DNA of 8,628 bases from an uncultured Gammaproteobacteria bacterium (GTDB lineage Bacteria > Pseudomonadota > Gammaproteobacteria > Halothiobacillales > Halothiobacillaceae). Below, piece after piece: positions 1 to 5,902 of this stretch. Each line of letters begins with the position of its first letter. Position 1 is the stretch's first letter. The position numbers and the translations under genes were made by a program. The stretch is taken from positions 1-8,628 of the forward strand of contig CALKWL010000405.1 of assembly GCA_938004235.1 (NCBI GenBank), in the 5' to 3' direction. The notes beneath the pieces were generated by a model, which ran no database searches, was not told the origin of the DNA, and was given only the letters and a program-made list of their open reading frames with translations.

Positions 1-43
1 TTGACTGACGTGACTGGAGTTCAGACGTGTGCTCTTCCGATCT
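1..43. other. Illumina adapter remnant at left end
   Basis: Bases 10-43 match the TruSeq multiplexing read-2 adapter without mismatch (ending in GCTCTTCCGATCT). Bases 1-9 (ttgactgac) look like index sequence. This is library sequence, not genome. Translated from base 1 it gives the familiar contaminant peptide MTDVTGVQTCALPI, so any gene called across it is false at its N-terminus. Genuine sequence starts at about base 44. Confidence 0.97.
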
Positions 44-169
44 CTCGGCGAGATTCCGCCAGAACTACTGCAATGGGAAGGACGCAACGACAGCCGCGAC
101 CCGGAGGAAAAAAAGAGCAAAGGCCGGGCGCAGCTCGAAGGCTTGAAAGCCTTACTCGGCGGGCAATAA
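44..169 (+). CDS. C-terminal fragment of an unidentified protein (41 residues)
   Basis: An open frame runs directly out of the adapter junction to a TAA at 167-169. It encodes 41 residues beginning LGEIPPELLQWEGRN and ending LKALLGGQ. The peptide is charged in the middle (RDPEEKKSKGR) with a short leucine-rich tail, as is common for the C-terminus of a soluble protein. There is no genuine start codon: the frame enters from the adapter, so the gene is cut by the end of the fragment. An automatic caller could place a false GTG start at base 29 inside the adapter. I do not recognise the family. The inverted-repeat element begins two bases after the stop, and a terminator follows at 279-309, consistent with this being the 3' end of a plus-strand gene. 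Confidence 0.5.
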   Translation, partial: LGEIPPELLQWEGRNDSRDPEEKKSKGRAQLEGLKALLGGQ

Positions 170-170
170 T

Positions 171-272
171 AGGACTTACGCAAAACCGCTCTGGCGGCGT
201 TCAAGCGCCTCGCCGTACTAAGTGTACTGTCTTCGGCGCTTTGTCTTGCTGGAACACTTTTGCGTAAGCCCT
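171..272. repeat. 102-bp inverted-repeat element (MITE- or REP-like)
   Basis: The left end, aggacttacgcaaaac (171-186), and the reverse complement of the right end (257-272), agggcttacgcaaaag, agree at 14 of 16 positions. The interior also has dyad character: aagcgcc (203-209) can pair with ggcgctt (235-241), and gtac occurs on both sides of the centre (215-218 and 224-227). It contains no ORF of note. It starts right after the stop of the upstream fragment and ends just before the terminator. Small non-coding elements with such ends are usually non-autonomous transposon derivatives or dispersed intergenic palindromes. No clear target-site duplication is visible (aataat on the left, aaatag on the right). 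Identification as a mobile element is inference. Confidence 0.55.
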
Positions 273-278
273 AAATAG

Positions 279-309
279 AAAACCCTCACCTTGAGGCGAG
301 GGTTTTTTT
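279..309. terminator. Bidirectional rho-independent terminator
   Basis: The arms AAAACCCTCACC (279-290) and GGCGAGGGTTTT (295-306) form a 12-bp stem with one mismatch and a TTGA loop. A run of seven T (303-309) follows on the plus strand. On the minus strand the stem is followed by TTTTC. It can end both the plus-strand gene fragment to the left and the minus-strand phosphodiesterase gene that stops at 343. Confidence 0.8.
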
Positions 310-342
310 AGGCTGGAGCGCAGAACCCTCAGCCGATGAAAC

Positions 343-1577
343 TTAACGTCCCAATTCTTTCAAATACGCCGTACGCGCTGCAACCGCCGTTTCGGTGAAA
401 TCGCTAAACAAGCCATCAATGCCTAAACGATAGAATTGCAGATACTCGTTCTGCGGATTGCCTTTGTAATCAAATGCCAAACGCTTTGGCTCATTACGGA
501 ATGTCCAGGTGTGGATCATTAACCCTGCCTTGTGCGCATCCGCAATCAAGGTGGTCGCAGGCTGCGAATTGGTGTCCATATAGTCCACCTTGCCGTCGCC
601 GTTTAAATCCATCATTTTGCCCGCTGCATCAAAGGTTCCTTTGACTGGCACGATATAAGGTTTCCATGGACCGACGCCATCGGCATATTTTTTGATTTCA
701 GCCAACCCTGCCGGGGTAAGCATCGAATCAAACATTTCTTTCTTGCCCGCTTTTGTCCAATCGTAAGGACGGTCATACGGTGCTTCAAAGGTCACTTTTC
801 CGGTCTTGAAGTCATAATCATTGCCATCCACCAACTGCACCAAACGCACCTGGGTTTTAGTGTGCAGATATTGCAGATTGGAAACCTCAAACGACTGGAC
901 AATCACCGGGGAATCTTTCTTGGTGTAACCATATTCGTTCAAAATCGTCAGCAGACGATCTTCCAGCTTGAGATTATTCTCAACGTGGTAGGTCGGGTGC
1001 TTGGTTTCAGGATACACACCAATCACACGCCCAACGGCCGCACCTTCGGTTTTGGCAAGATTAAGCACTTCGCGCAAGGTCGGGATTTGATACAAGCCGT
1101 TATAGGCCTGGCTACGATCGCTAAACGGCTGCGTGGCGCGCAGGGTTTTGATTTCGGCCAAGGTAAAATCAGTGGCAAACCAACCGCTTTCCTCTACGCC
1201 ATCCACCATGCGCTTGGTCTTGCGGCTGGCAAATTCAGGGTGACTCGCCACGTCGGTCGTGCCCGTGATATTGGGCTCATGACGCGCAATCTTCCGGTAC
1301 GCGACAGCGCAATCAACTCGCCATCTTTAGTTGCCACAAGATCAGGCTCAATAAAATCAGCACCGTTCTTAATCGCTAATTTGTAACCCTCAATAGTGTG
1401 GTCAGGCAGGGTGCCGGCCGAGCCGCGATGTCCGATCACCAACGGCTGTTTGCCGTCAAGGGTCGCAAAGGATTTGGGTGCGGGTAAAACTTCTGCATCA
1501 TCACCACCGCAGGCTGCGAGCATGGCACAGCTCAAACCAAGTAAGGGCAAGAGGACAAGACGAGACGAGTGCTTCAT
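343..1577 (-). pseudogene. Glycerophosphodiester phosphodiesterase (GlpQ-like lipoprotein), frameshifted
   Basis: Enzymes of this family hydrolyse glycerophosphodiesters to glycerol-3-phosphate and an alcohol, usually outside the cytoplasmic membrane. The N-terminus MKHSSRLVLLPLLGLSCAMLAAC is a lipoprotein signal with an LAAC lipobox (Cys23). The GDPD signature follows: HRG (His50-Arg51), the metal ligands Glu77 and Asp79, and in the other frame RHEPNITGTTDV with the second catalytic His92. A further FE motif (Glu223) fits the third metal ligand. The reading frame breaks at 1284-1314, where 23 extra nucleotides lie between 8-bp direct repeats. Removing 23 nt restores one continuous frame of 403 residues. 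As sequenced, the gene gives a 127-residue truncated product (1194-1577) lacking His92 and a separate open stretch (343-1251). An EF-hand-like loop lies at restored residues 316-327. ATG start at 1577 with a modest AGGA upstream. An assembly or sequencing error could be the cause instead of a real mutation. Confidence 0.9.
1284..1314. repeat. 23-nt insertion bounded by 8-bp direct repeats inside the phosphodiesterase gene
   Basis: The octamer gcgcaatc occurs at 1284-1291 and again at 1307-1314, exactly 23 nt apart. Deleting one copy plus the intervening 15 nt gives the codons for GELIARHEPNIT on the minus strand, the expected GDPD sequence around the second catalytic histidine. The 23-nt change shifts the frame. 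The pattern fits slippage or short-repeat recombination, a footprint of an inserted piece with an 8-bp target duplication, or an assembly artefact. Confidence 0.85.
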
Positions 1578-1783
1578 TGGGGGATCCTGTAATTAAAGCC
1601 GAGGGGGCATGCAAATAAAAAAAACGCAAGAACTATGAATGTTCTTTATGAACTGCTCATGTCACACCCTCCGAACAATCCGGCGCCCATGAAAAGGTTT
1701 GCAAGCCCTGCTTGGCGGCTGCTAAACCCATTCGGGTTTACAATGCGCAACTTGTTTTTCGTTTGTTCAGGAATTTAATCACC
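1578..1783. promoter_or_regulatory. Divergent intergenic region between the phosphodiesterase gene and purH
   Basis: These 206 bases must hold the start signals for both divergent genes. Visible elements are an A-rich tract (about 1612-1625); a dyad AAGAAC-N7-GTTCTT at 1628-1646, a possible operator; a hairpin TAAACCC-ATTC-GGGTTTA at 1723-1740; and a TACAAT hexamer at 1739-1744 that could be a purH -10 box, though no good -35 lies at the usual spacing. No purine-repressor-type palindrome was recognised. Assignments here are tentative. Confidence 0.35.
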
Positions 1784-3358
1784 ATGCACGTTCACATCAC
1801 TCCTATCCGCCGCGCCCTGCTTTCCGTGTCCGACAAAAGCGGCCTGCTTGAATTTGCGCGCTTTTTGATTGCACGGAATGTCGAGTTGCTCTCCACCGGC
1901 GGCACGGCCAGGATGTTGCGCGAGGCGGGCTTGGCGGTCGAAGACGTATCCGACTACACCGGCTTTGCGGAAATGATGGACGGGCGGGTGAAAACCCTGC
2001 ATCCCAAGGTGCATGGCGGAATTCTCGGGCGACGCGGCACGGATGATGCGGTGATGACTGAGCATGGCATTCAGCCGATCGATCTGGTGGTGGTGAATCT
2101 CTACCCCTTCGCTGCTGCGACCGCCAAGGCCGATTGCAGCTACGACGATGCAGTGGAAAACATCGACATTGGCGGCCCGACCATGGTGCGCGCCGCCGCC
2201 AAGAACCATGCGGATGTCACCATTATCGTCAACCCGTCGGACTACGCCCGCGTGCAGGCTGAAATGGAATCCCACGGTGGCGTAAGCGCGGCGACCCGAC
2301 TGGATTTAGCGGTGCGCGCCTATGAGCACACTGCCGCTTACGACGGCATGATCGCCAATTACTTTGGCGCGCGCGTGGGCGAGGCCAGCTTCACTCATCC
2401 CGCCGATTTTCCGCGCACATTTAACCTGCAACTCGCAAAGAGCATGGGCTTGCGCTACGGCGAAAACCCGCATCAACGCGCGGCGTTTTATGTCGAATCC
2501 GACGCCCCGGCGGGCAGCATCGCCCGCGCCACCCAGCTTCAGGGCAAGGAGCTCTCCTATAATAATATTGCCGATACCGACGCGGCGCTGGAATGCGTGA
2601 AACAATTTGATGCACCCGCCTGCGTCATTGTGAAGCACGCCAACCCTTGCGGCGTGGCGGTCGCGGACAGCATTCTTACCGCGTATGAGCGCGCCTATCT
2701 GACCGATACCGAATCTGCCTTCGGCGGCATTATCGCCTTCAACCGCCCGCTGGATGCGGCCACGGCGCAGGCGATTGTCGAGCGCCAGTTCGTCGAAGTA
2801 ATTATTGCCCCGGAGGCCAGCTCCGAAGCCCTGGCGATCACAGCGGCAAAGAAAAACGTGCGCGTCCTGGTCTGTGGCGAACTGAAAGCCGACGCGCCGC
2901 GCCTGGATTACAAGCGCGTGACCGGCGGGCTATTGGTGCAAGATGCAGACCTATCCGTGCTGCATGAAACCCGCGTGGTCAGCCAGCGCGCGCCAACCGA
3001 GTCAGAGATGCGCGATCTTTTGTTTGCCTGGAATGTCGCCAAGTTCGTCAAGTCCAACGCGATTGTTTATGCCAAGGACGCGGCGACCATTGGCGTGGGC
3101 GCCGGGCAAATGAGCCGCGTGAACTCGGCGCGAATTGCGGCGATCAAGGCCGAACATGCCAATCTTGCGGTGACTGAAGCGGTGATGGCTTCCGATGCCT
3201 TCTTCCCCTTCCGTGACGGTATCGACAACGCCGCCGCCAATGGCATTACCGCCGTAATTCATCCGGGTGGGTCGATGCGTGACGAAGAAGTGATTGCCGC
3301 CGCCAATGAGCACGGCATGGCGATGGTGTTTACCGGAATGCGGCACTTCCGGCATTGA
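1784..3358 (+). CDS. purH: Bifunctional AICAR transformylase / IMP cyclohydrolase (PurH)
   Basis: PurH carries out the last two steps of de novo purine synthesis: formylation of AICAR by 10-formyl-tetrahydrofolate, then ring closure to IMP, in the cytosol. The 524-residue product has the usual length. The N-terminal cyclohydrolase (MGS-like) domain spans about 1-200 with LSVSDKSG (12-19), LLSTGGTA (35-42) and the diagnostic DGRVKTLHPKVHGGIL (66-81). The transformylase domain follows with RYGENPHQ (224-231), the catalytic pair Lys284-His285 in VKHANPCGVA, and SAFGGIIAFN (311-320). The ATG at 1784 is preferred over an in-frame TTG at 1712 because homologues begin near IRRALLSVSDK and AGGA (1769-1772) lies upstream, although its 11-nt spacing is long. 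The gene looks intact. It is flanked by a divergent lipoprotein gene and a convergent block. The fis and ruvC genes often found beside purH in betaproteobacteria are absent here. Confidence 0.98.
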   Translation: MHVHITPIRRALLSVSDKSGLLEFARFLIARNVELLSTGGTARMLREAGLAVEDVSDYTGFAEMMDGRVKTLHPKVHGGILGRRGTDDAVMTEHGIQPIDLVVVNLYPFAAATAKADCSYDDAVENIDIGGPTMVRAAAKNHADVTIIVNPSDYARVQAEMESHGGVSAATRLDLAVRAYEHTAAYDGMIANYFGARVGEASFTHPADFPRTFNLQLAKSMGLRYGENPHQRAAFYVESDAPAGSIARATQLQGKELSYNNIADTDAALECVKQFDAPACVIVKHANPCGVAVADSILTAYERAYLTDTESAFGGIIAFNRPLDAATAQAIVERQFVEVIIAPEASSEALAITAAKKNVRVLVCGELKADAPRLDYKRVTGGLLVQDADLSVLHETRVVSQRAPTESEMRDLLFAWNVAKFVKSNAIVYAKDAATIGVGAGQMSRVNSARIAAIKAEHANLAVTEAVMASDAFFPFRDGIDNAAANGITAVIHPGGSMRDEEVIAAANEHGMAMVFTGMRHFRH

Positions 3359-3372
3359 GTGTGGGTTTCCAG

Positions 3373-3472
3373 CTCCCCTCGCGGGAGAGGGGGCAGTTGC
3401 CTCACTCACAGCACAGACATTGCCCGCGTCACCACCCTCTCCCCAACCCGCCCCCGTCAAGGGGGAGGGAGG
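3373..3472. repeat. GC-rich intergenic palindromes after purH
   Basis: Two local hairpins, CTCCC-CTCGC-GGGAG (3373-3387) and CCCCC-GTCAA-GGGGG (3451-3465), are linked by a longer-range inverted match: gggagaggg (3383-3391) against ccctctccc (3435-3443). Sequences of the type ccctctccccaaccc are common dispersed intergenic palindromes in proteobacterial genomes. They carry no coding signal. Copy number elsewhere in the genome cannot be seen here. Confidence 0.5.
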
Positions 3473-3480
3473 AAAAAACA

Positions 3481-3510
3481 AAAACCCCGGACATTGTGCC
3501 GGGGTTTTTT
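3481..3510. terminator. Bidirectional terminator between purH and the minus-strand block
   Basis: A 10-bp perfect stem AAAACCCCGG (3481-3490) / CCGGGGTTTT (3499-3508) closes an 8-nt loop. A T run to 3510 follows on the plus strand, and an A-rich left flank provides the T run on the minus strand. It sits between two convergent genes and can stop transcription from both sides. Confidence 0.88.
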
Positions 3511-3527
3511 CATATTCGTAGTAAAAA

Positions 3528-4283
3528 TCAGCGCGCCTTGAGCGTATCCATCAAATCAATCATGAATTCGGTATCTTCCTGATCGACTTCTGCCCAACCC
3601 TCAAAGCCTAGCGATTCAAGCACACCCTGCCCTTTTTCGATCTCCGGCATACGCAACATCAGACTTTGGATATCCTCTGCACTCTCCATCAGGCGCGGCC
3701 CAACCAGAAGCACATGATGAATGTCGGAAATTTGGCTGGTCACCAGCGGGCGCAGCTGCTTGCGCACGGGATTTGACAAGCCATCCCAGGCATCCTTGAG
3801 GAAAAAACCCACATCAGCCTCTCCCTTAAGCAGCGCCTTGGCGACCAACACATAGCCATCCACCACGATGGACTGCACATTACTTGTACTCAGGTCAGCC
3901 GGTTCGAGCATAATCATGCCGACCAATTGAATGTCTGGATCGTCCGTGCTCGCGACACGCGCATTGGGCTGCACATCCTCAATTTTCTGCACTGAGCTGC
4001 CTGCTGGCACGACAACCACGCATTCATCCGTCACACCGACCGGATACGCGACCGCACGAAACCCTTTTTCACGCACCAACATCGAAGCATCGAAGGGGTT
4101 GGCGTAAATCAGATCCACCTCATCCTGGCAAATAGCCGTACGCTGAGCATCAAAGCTGTCGTACATCTCCAAGTGAAAGTGCAGCCCCAGGTTGCGCTGC
4201 AACCAAGTGTTATAAATATACCAGCCGGAAATTCGCTCTGGGGTAAAGTCAGGGCTGACTGTGAGTTGAAACGTCGTTTCCAT
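3528..4283 (-). CDS. PhnD-like solute-binding-domain protein without signal peptide (copy 1)
   Basis: The 251-residue protein resembles the substrate-binding component of phosphate/phosphite/phosphonate ABC transporters (PhnD-like, type 2 periplasmic-binding fold). The family-like hallmark is VDLIYANPFDASML (56-69). A second conserved stretch, VGFFLKDAWDGLSNPVRKQ (158-176), is shared almost position for position with the second copy in this block. It has no signal peptide, lipobox or membrane segment and starts METTFQLTVSPDF, so it is predicted cytosolic. No transporter permease or ATPase is nearby, so a sensory ligand-binding role is more likely than uptake (inference). The ATG at 4283 is chosen over upstream in-frame starts because GGAGGA lies 8 nt before it and the homologous sequence begins there. 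The upstream PAS gene stops 4 nt before this ATG and contains the ribosome-binding site, which suggests translational coupling. It is the last gene of the block before the terminator. Confidence 0.75.
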   Translation of the reverse strand: METTFQLTVSPDFTPERISGWYIYNTWLQRNLGLHFHLEMYDSFDAQRTAICQDEVDLIYANPFDASMLVREKGFRAVAYPVGVTDECVVVVPAGSSVQKIEDVQPNARVASTDDPDIQLVGMIMLEPADLSTSNVQSIVVDGYVLVAKALLKGEADVGFFLKDAWDGLSNPVRKQLRPLVTSQISDIHHVLLVGPRLMESAEDIQSLMLRMPEIEKGQGVLESLGFEGWAEVDQEDTEFMIDLMDTLKAR

Positions 4284-4287
4284 GCCG

Positions 4288-4800
4288 TTAATCCTCCGGA
4301 CCGTCCCAGCTTGAGCCTTCCTGCGCCTTGAGCTGCTTGTACAACGCAATCGATTCACGGATTTTAGTGCGCGAAGGCTTACGACGTACCGAGGTATAAC
4401 CTTCGACCCTACCATTGCGTACGTTAGGAATCACGGTCGCGTACACCCAGTAGAACTTGCCGTCCCGGCGCAGGTTTTTCACATACCCGTGCCAGATCTT
4501 ACCCGCCTCAACATCATCCCAGAGACTTTTGAAGGCCGCTGAGGGCATATCCGGATGGCGCAAAATACTGTGCTCGGTGCCAATCAGGCTTTCGCGCTGA
4601 TACCCCGACATATCCACAAACGACTGATTGCAGTGCGTAATAATGCCGCGCGTATCGGTGCGCGACACAATCAGCTTGCCGTCAGGATAAGCGACTTCCT
4701 CATCTGTCACCAAAACCTTGCGCGGCCCAAAGCCGTACAGGTTAATGTGATATTCGCGAAAATCCCCCAAAACAGCCAAGGGCTGCATGTCTCTTAACAT
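4288..4800 (-). CDS. Single-domain PAS protein, Aer-type
   Basis: The 170-residue protein is almost entirely one PAS domain (about 38-145). It reads like the N-terminal sensor of the aerotaxis receptor Aer: SRTDTRGIITHCNQSFVDMSGY (46-67), HSILRHPDMPSAAF (77-90), WHGYVKNLRRDGKFYWVYA (103-121) and GYTSVRRKPSR (134-144). In Aer the RHPDMP region belongs to the FAD-binding pocket used for redox or oxygen sensing, so flavin binding is a reasonable prediction. No HAMP, methyl-accepting, kinase or GGDEF output domain is attached and no membrane segment is seen, so it must act through a partner. The ATG at 4800 has GGAG 7 nt upstream. A longer frame to 4875 only reaches into the intergenic repeat and is rejected. 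The next gene begins 4 nt after its stop, so the two are probably co-translated. Confidence 0.88.
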   Translation of the reverse strand: MLRDMQPLAVLGDFREYHINLYGFGPRKVLVTDEEVAYPDGKLIVSRTDTRGIITHCNQSFVDMSGYQRESLIGTEHSILRHPDMPSAAFKSLWDDVEAGKIWHGYVKNLRRDGKFYWVYATVIPNVRNGRVEGYTSVRRKPSRTKIRESIALYKQLKAQEGSSWDGPED

Positions 4801-4966
4801 AATCTTTCTCCATGCAGCGACGTTCCATGCAGCTGCAAAAACGCCCGCCTGTAGCCCGGATGAAGCAAAACCCACCCGGGAAGCACTGCACCTTTCATGA
4901 AAGCCGCTCCGGATTGACGCCGGGCATGTGGCTACACGCTCAAAAGCCAGCCTAGACGGGGCGAGA
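4801..4966. repeat. Intergenic region with REP-like palindrome and a duplicated 10-mer
   Basis: The 166-bp gap between the roadblock and PAS genes holds gtagcccggatgaag...cacccggg (4851-4880), whose arms CCCGG (4855-4859) and CCGGG (4876-4880) can pair. This resembles dispersed REP-like elements of proteobacteria. It also holds a palindrome tttcatgaaa (4893-4902). The 10-mer tccatgcagc occurs at 4809-4818 and 4824-4833, a 15-nt step next to the PAS ribosome-binding site. No gene is supported here. Confidence 0.35.
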
Positions 4967-5329
4967 TCAGATTACTTTGCCTACAGATTCCGCCGCGCGC
5001 TTGACGTCAAGGAAAATCAGACCCAGCTTGGCCTGCGGCTTGGCAAGCACCGTCAAGACCGCATCCTCACCTGCGTGGGTCATCAGGATATATCCCTTGT
5101 CACCCTTAATCAGCACTTGCTCCAGACCGCCGCGCGCCAATTCCTTGGCCGTGCGATCACCCAAAGAGAGCAGCGCGGCACTCATGGCGCCCACGCGATC
5201 CTCATCCATGGTGCTTGGCAAAAGCGCTGCCATCATCAAACCGTCGGTCGATACGACCGCGGATGCTTCGATATCCGCAGATGAACCATTTAATTCAGCC
5301 AAAATAGACGTCAGCATATCTGCGCGCAT
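4967..5329 (-). CDS. Roadblock/LC7 domain protein (MglB-like)
   Basis: This 120-residue protein matches the roadblock/LC7 family in length and pattern: a leading helix (MLTSILAELNG), the strand ASAVVSTDGLMMAALLP (22-38) with the typical S-x-DG turn, a central helix (DEDRVGAMSAALLSLGDRTAKEL, 43-64), strands EQVLIKGDKGYILMTHAG and AVLTVLA (70-96), and a terminal helix FLDVKRAAESV (107-117). Family members such as MglB dimerise and act as GTPase-activating or scaffold partners of Ras-like GTPases. A GTPase of that kind lies at 7505-8047 in the same block, which supports a partnership (inference). The ATG at 5329 has GGAG 8 nt upstream. The upstream in-frame extension to 5377 crosses the terminator-like hairpin and is not favoured. 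No membrane or export signal is seen, so it should be cytosolic. Confidence 0.93.
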   Translation of the reverse strand: MRADMLTSILAELNGSSADIEASAVVSTDGLMMAALLPSTMDEDRVGAMSAALLSLGDRTAKELARGGLEQVLIKGDKGYILMTHAGEDAVLTVLAKPQAKLGLIFLDVKRAAESVGKVI

Positions 5330-5344
5330 AATTATTTCTCCTCT

Positions 5345-5371
5345 TTGAAAAAACAGCTCAAAACCTTGAGC
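5345..5371 (-). terminator. Weak terminator-like hairpin between V4R-like and roadblock genes
   Basis: On the minus strand, 20 nt after the stop at 5392, GCTCAA-GGTT-TTGAGC (5371-5356) is followed by TG and six T (5351 region). The stem has only 6 bp, so partial termination or attenuation is more likely than a full stop. It could lower expression of the roadblock, PAS and PhnD-like copy-1 genes relative to the genes upstream. Confidence 0.45.
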
Positions 5372-5391
5372 CCACATTTATAGCTGTAAAA

Positions 5392-5832
5392 CTACCACGT
5401 CTCGCGACAGCTGATACCCTCCGCGTGGTATTCGGAGCTCACATGCAGCGTGATGACCTTTCTCCCGGTGACCGACTCCATCACGCCGTCAATCAAGCCG
5501 AAACCGAAGTTGCACAGCGCATGTTTGCCTGCCTCAATCCCGCGCTCCTGTAAAACCAGGCCAATTTTGCACCCTGTCAACTCGGCTGCGCAGCCTTCCA
5601 GCGCCACGGAATCCATGAACTCCTTATCCTGGAAAAACCTGGACACCAGCGCACGCGCATCATCTTCCGTACCGCCCTTGTGCTCCGCGCCCAAGCGCTT
5701 ACCCATCTGCTTACCCGCATAGCGGAACACGCTGATCGTACCCTTCTCACCAATGATGGTCTCGACCTGACCCGCGATATCCGCCAGCAACCCGACCACT
5801 TCTTTTGTCCCCATCGCGCACTGTTTCACCAT
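5392..5832 (-). CDS. Small V4R-like (4-vinyl reductase fold) cytosolic protein
   Basis: The 146-residue product has the features of V4R domains, which bind small hydrophobic ligands or act as sensory domains. These are an N-terminal SVFRYAGKQMGKRLG (34-48) like the family's aG..lG helix, and a C-terminal CNFGFGLIDGVMESVTGRKV (107-126) followed by SSEYHAEGISC (132-142), which mirrors the family's G.l.G...... E..C...G...C ending. Cysteines lie at 5, 81, 88, 107 and 142. In many V4R proteins cysteines near the C-terminus bind metal; here one expected position is occupied by a histidine (His136), so metal binding is uncertain. The ATG at 5832 is preferred; GAGG lies 9 nt upstream and a GTG directly precedes it at 5835. 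Met7 (5814) is a weaker alternative with no ribosome-binding site. No signal peptide or membrane helix is seen. The family assignment is by pattern only. Confidence 0.6.
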   Translation of the reverse strand: MVKQCAMGTKEVVGLLADIAGQVETIIGEKGTISVFRYAGKQMGKRLGAEHKGGTEDDARALVSRFFQDKEFMDSVALEGCAAELTGCKIGLVLQERGIEAGKHALCNFGFGLIDGVMESVTGRKVITLHVSSEYHAEGISCRETW

Positions 5833-5835
5833 CAC

Positions 5836-5902
5836 CCCAAGCCTCGCTTCAACTCAAAGACCAAAGGGCGATAATTCTAATACATACGCGTATATTAAAA
5901 CA
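5836..5902 (-). promoter_or_regulatory. AT-rich spacer with perfect palindrome ATACGCGTAT
   Basis: This 67-bp gap between the second PhnD-like gene and the V4R-like gene is much more AT-rich than its surroundings. It contains the perfect 10-bp palindrome ATACGCGTAT (5884-5893). On the minus strand a TAGAAT hexamer just downstream of the palindrome could be a -10 box for the V4R-like gene and those after it. No convincing -35 is seen. An internal promoter with a repressor or activator site is possible but unproven. Confidence 0.3.

Noticed and set aside
1..267. 88-residue plus-strand ORF beginning MTDVTGVQTCALPIS
   Set aside because: Its first residues are translated adapter, and the rest is out of frame with the better supported gene fragment at 44-169 and runs through the inverted-repeat element.
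1194..1251. Programmed ribosomal frameshifting in the phosphodiesterase gene
   Set aside because: The frame change is explained exactly by a 23-nt insertion with direct repeats; no slippery heptamer or stimulatory structure is seen.
862..1386. 174-residue plus-strand ORF opposite the phosphodiesterase gene
   Set aside because: Antisense shadow of a clear GDPD frame, with no recognisable motif.
1712..1783. Extended purH start at a TTG (1712)
   Set aside because: It would add 24 residues not typical of PurH; the ATG at 1784 gives the normal length and has a ribosome-binding site.
1775..2638. Minus-strand ORFs opposite purH
   Set aside because: Shadows of a well conserved enzyme gene; His/Gly-rich composition follows from the opposite strand's codons.
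3002..3582. Several small ORFs over the end of purH and the GC-rich palindromes
   Set aside because: They overlap purH and repeat/terminator sequence and have low-complexity products.
4801..4875. N-terminal extension of the PAS protein (MGFASSGLQAGVFAAAW...)
   Set aside because: The extension reads through the REP-like sequence; the ATG at 4800 has a strong ribosome-binding site.
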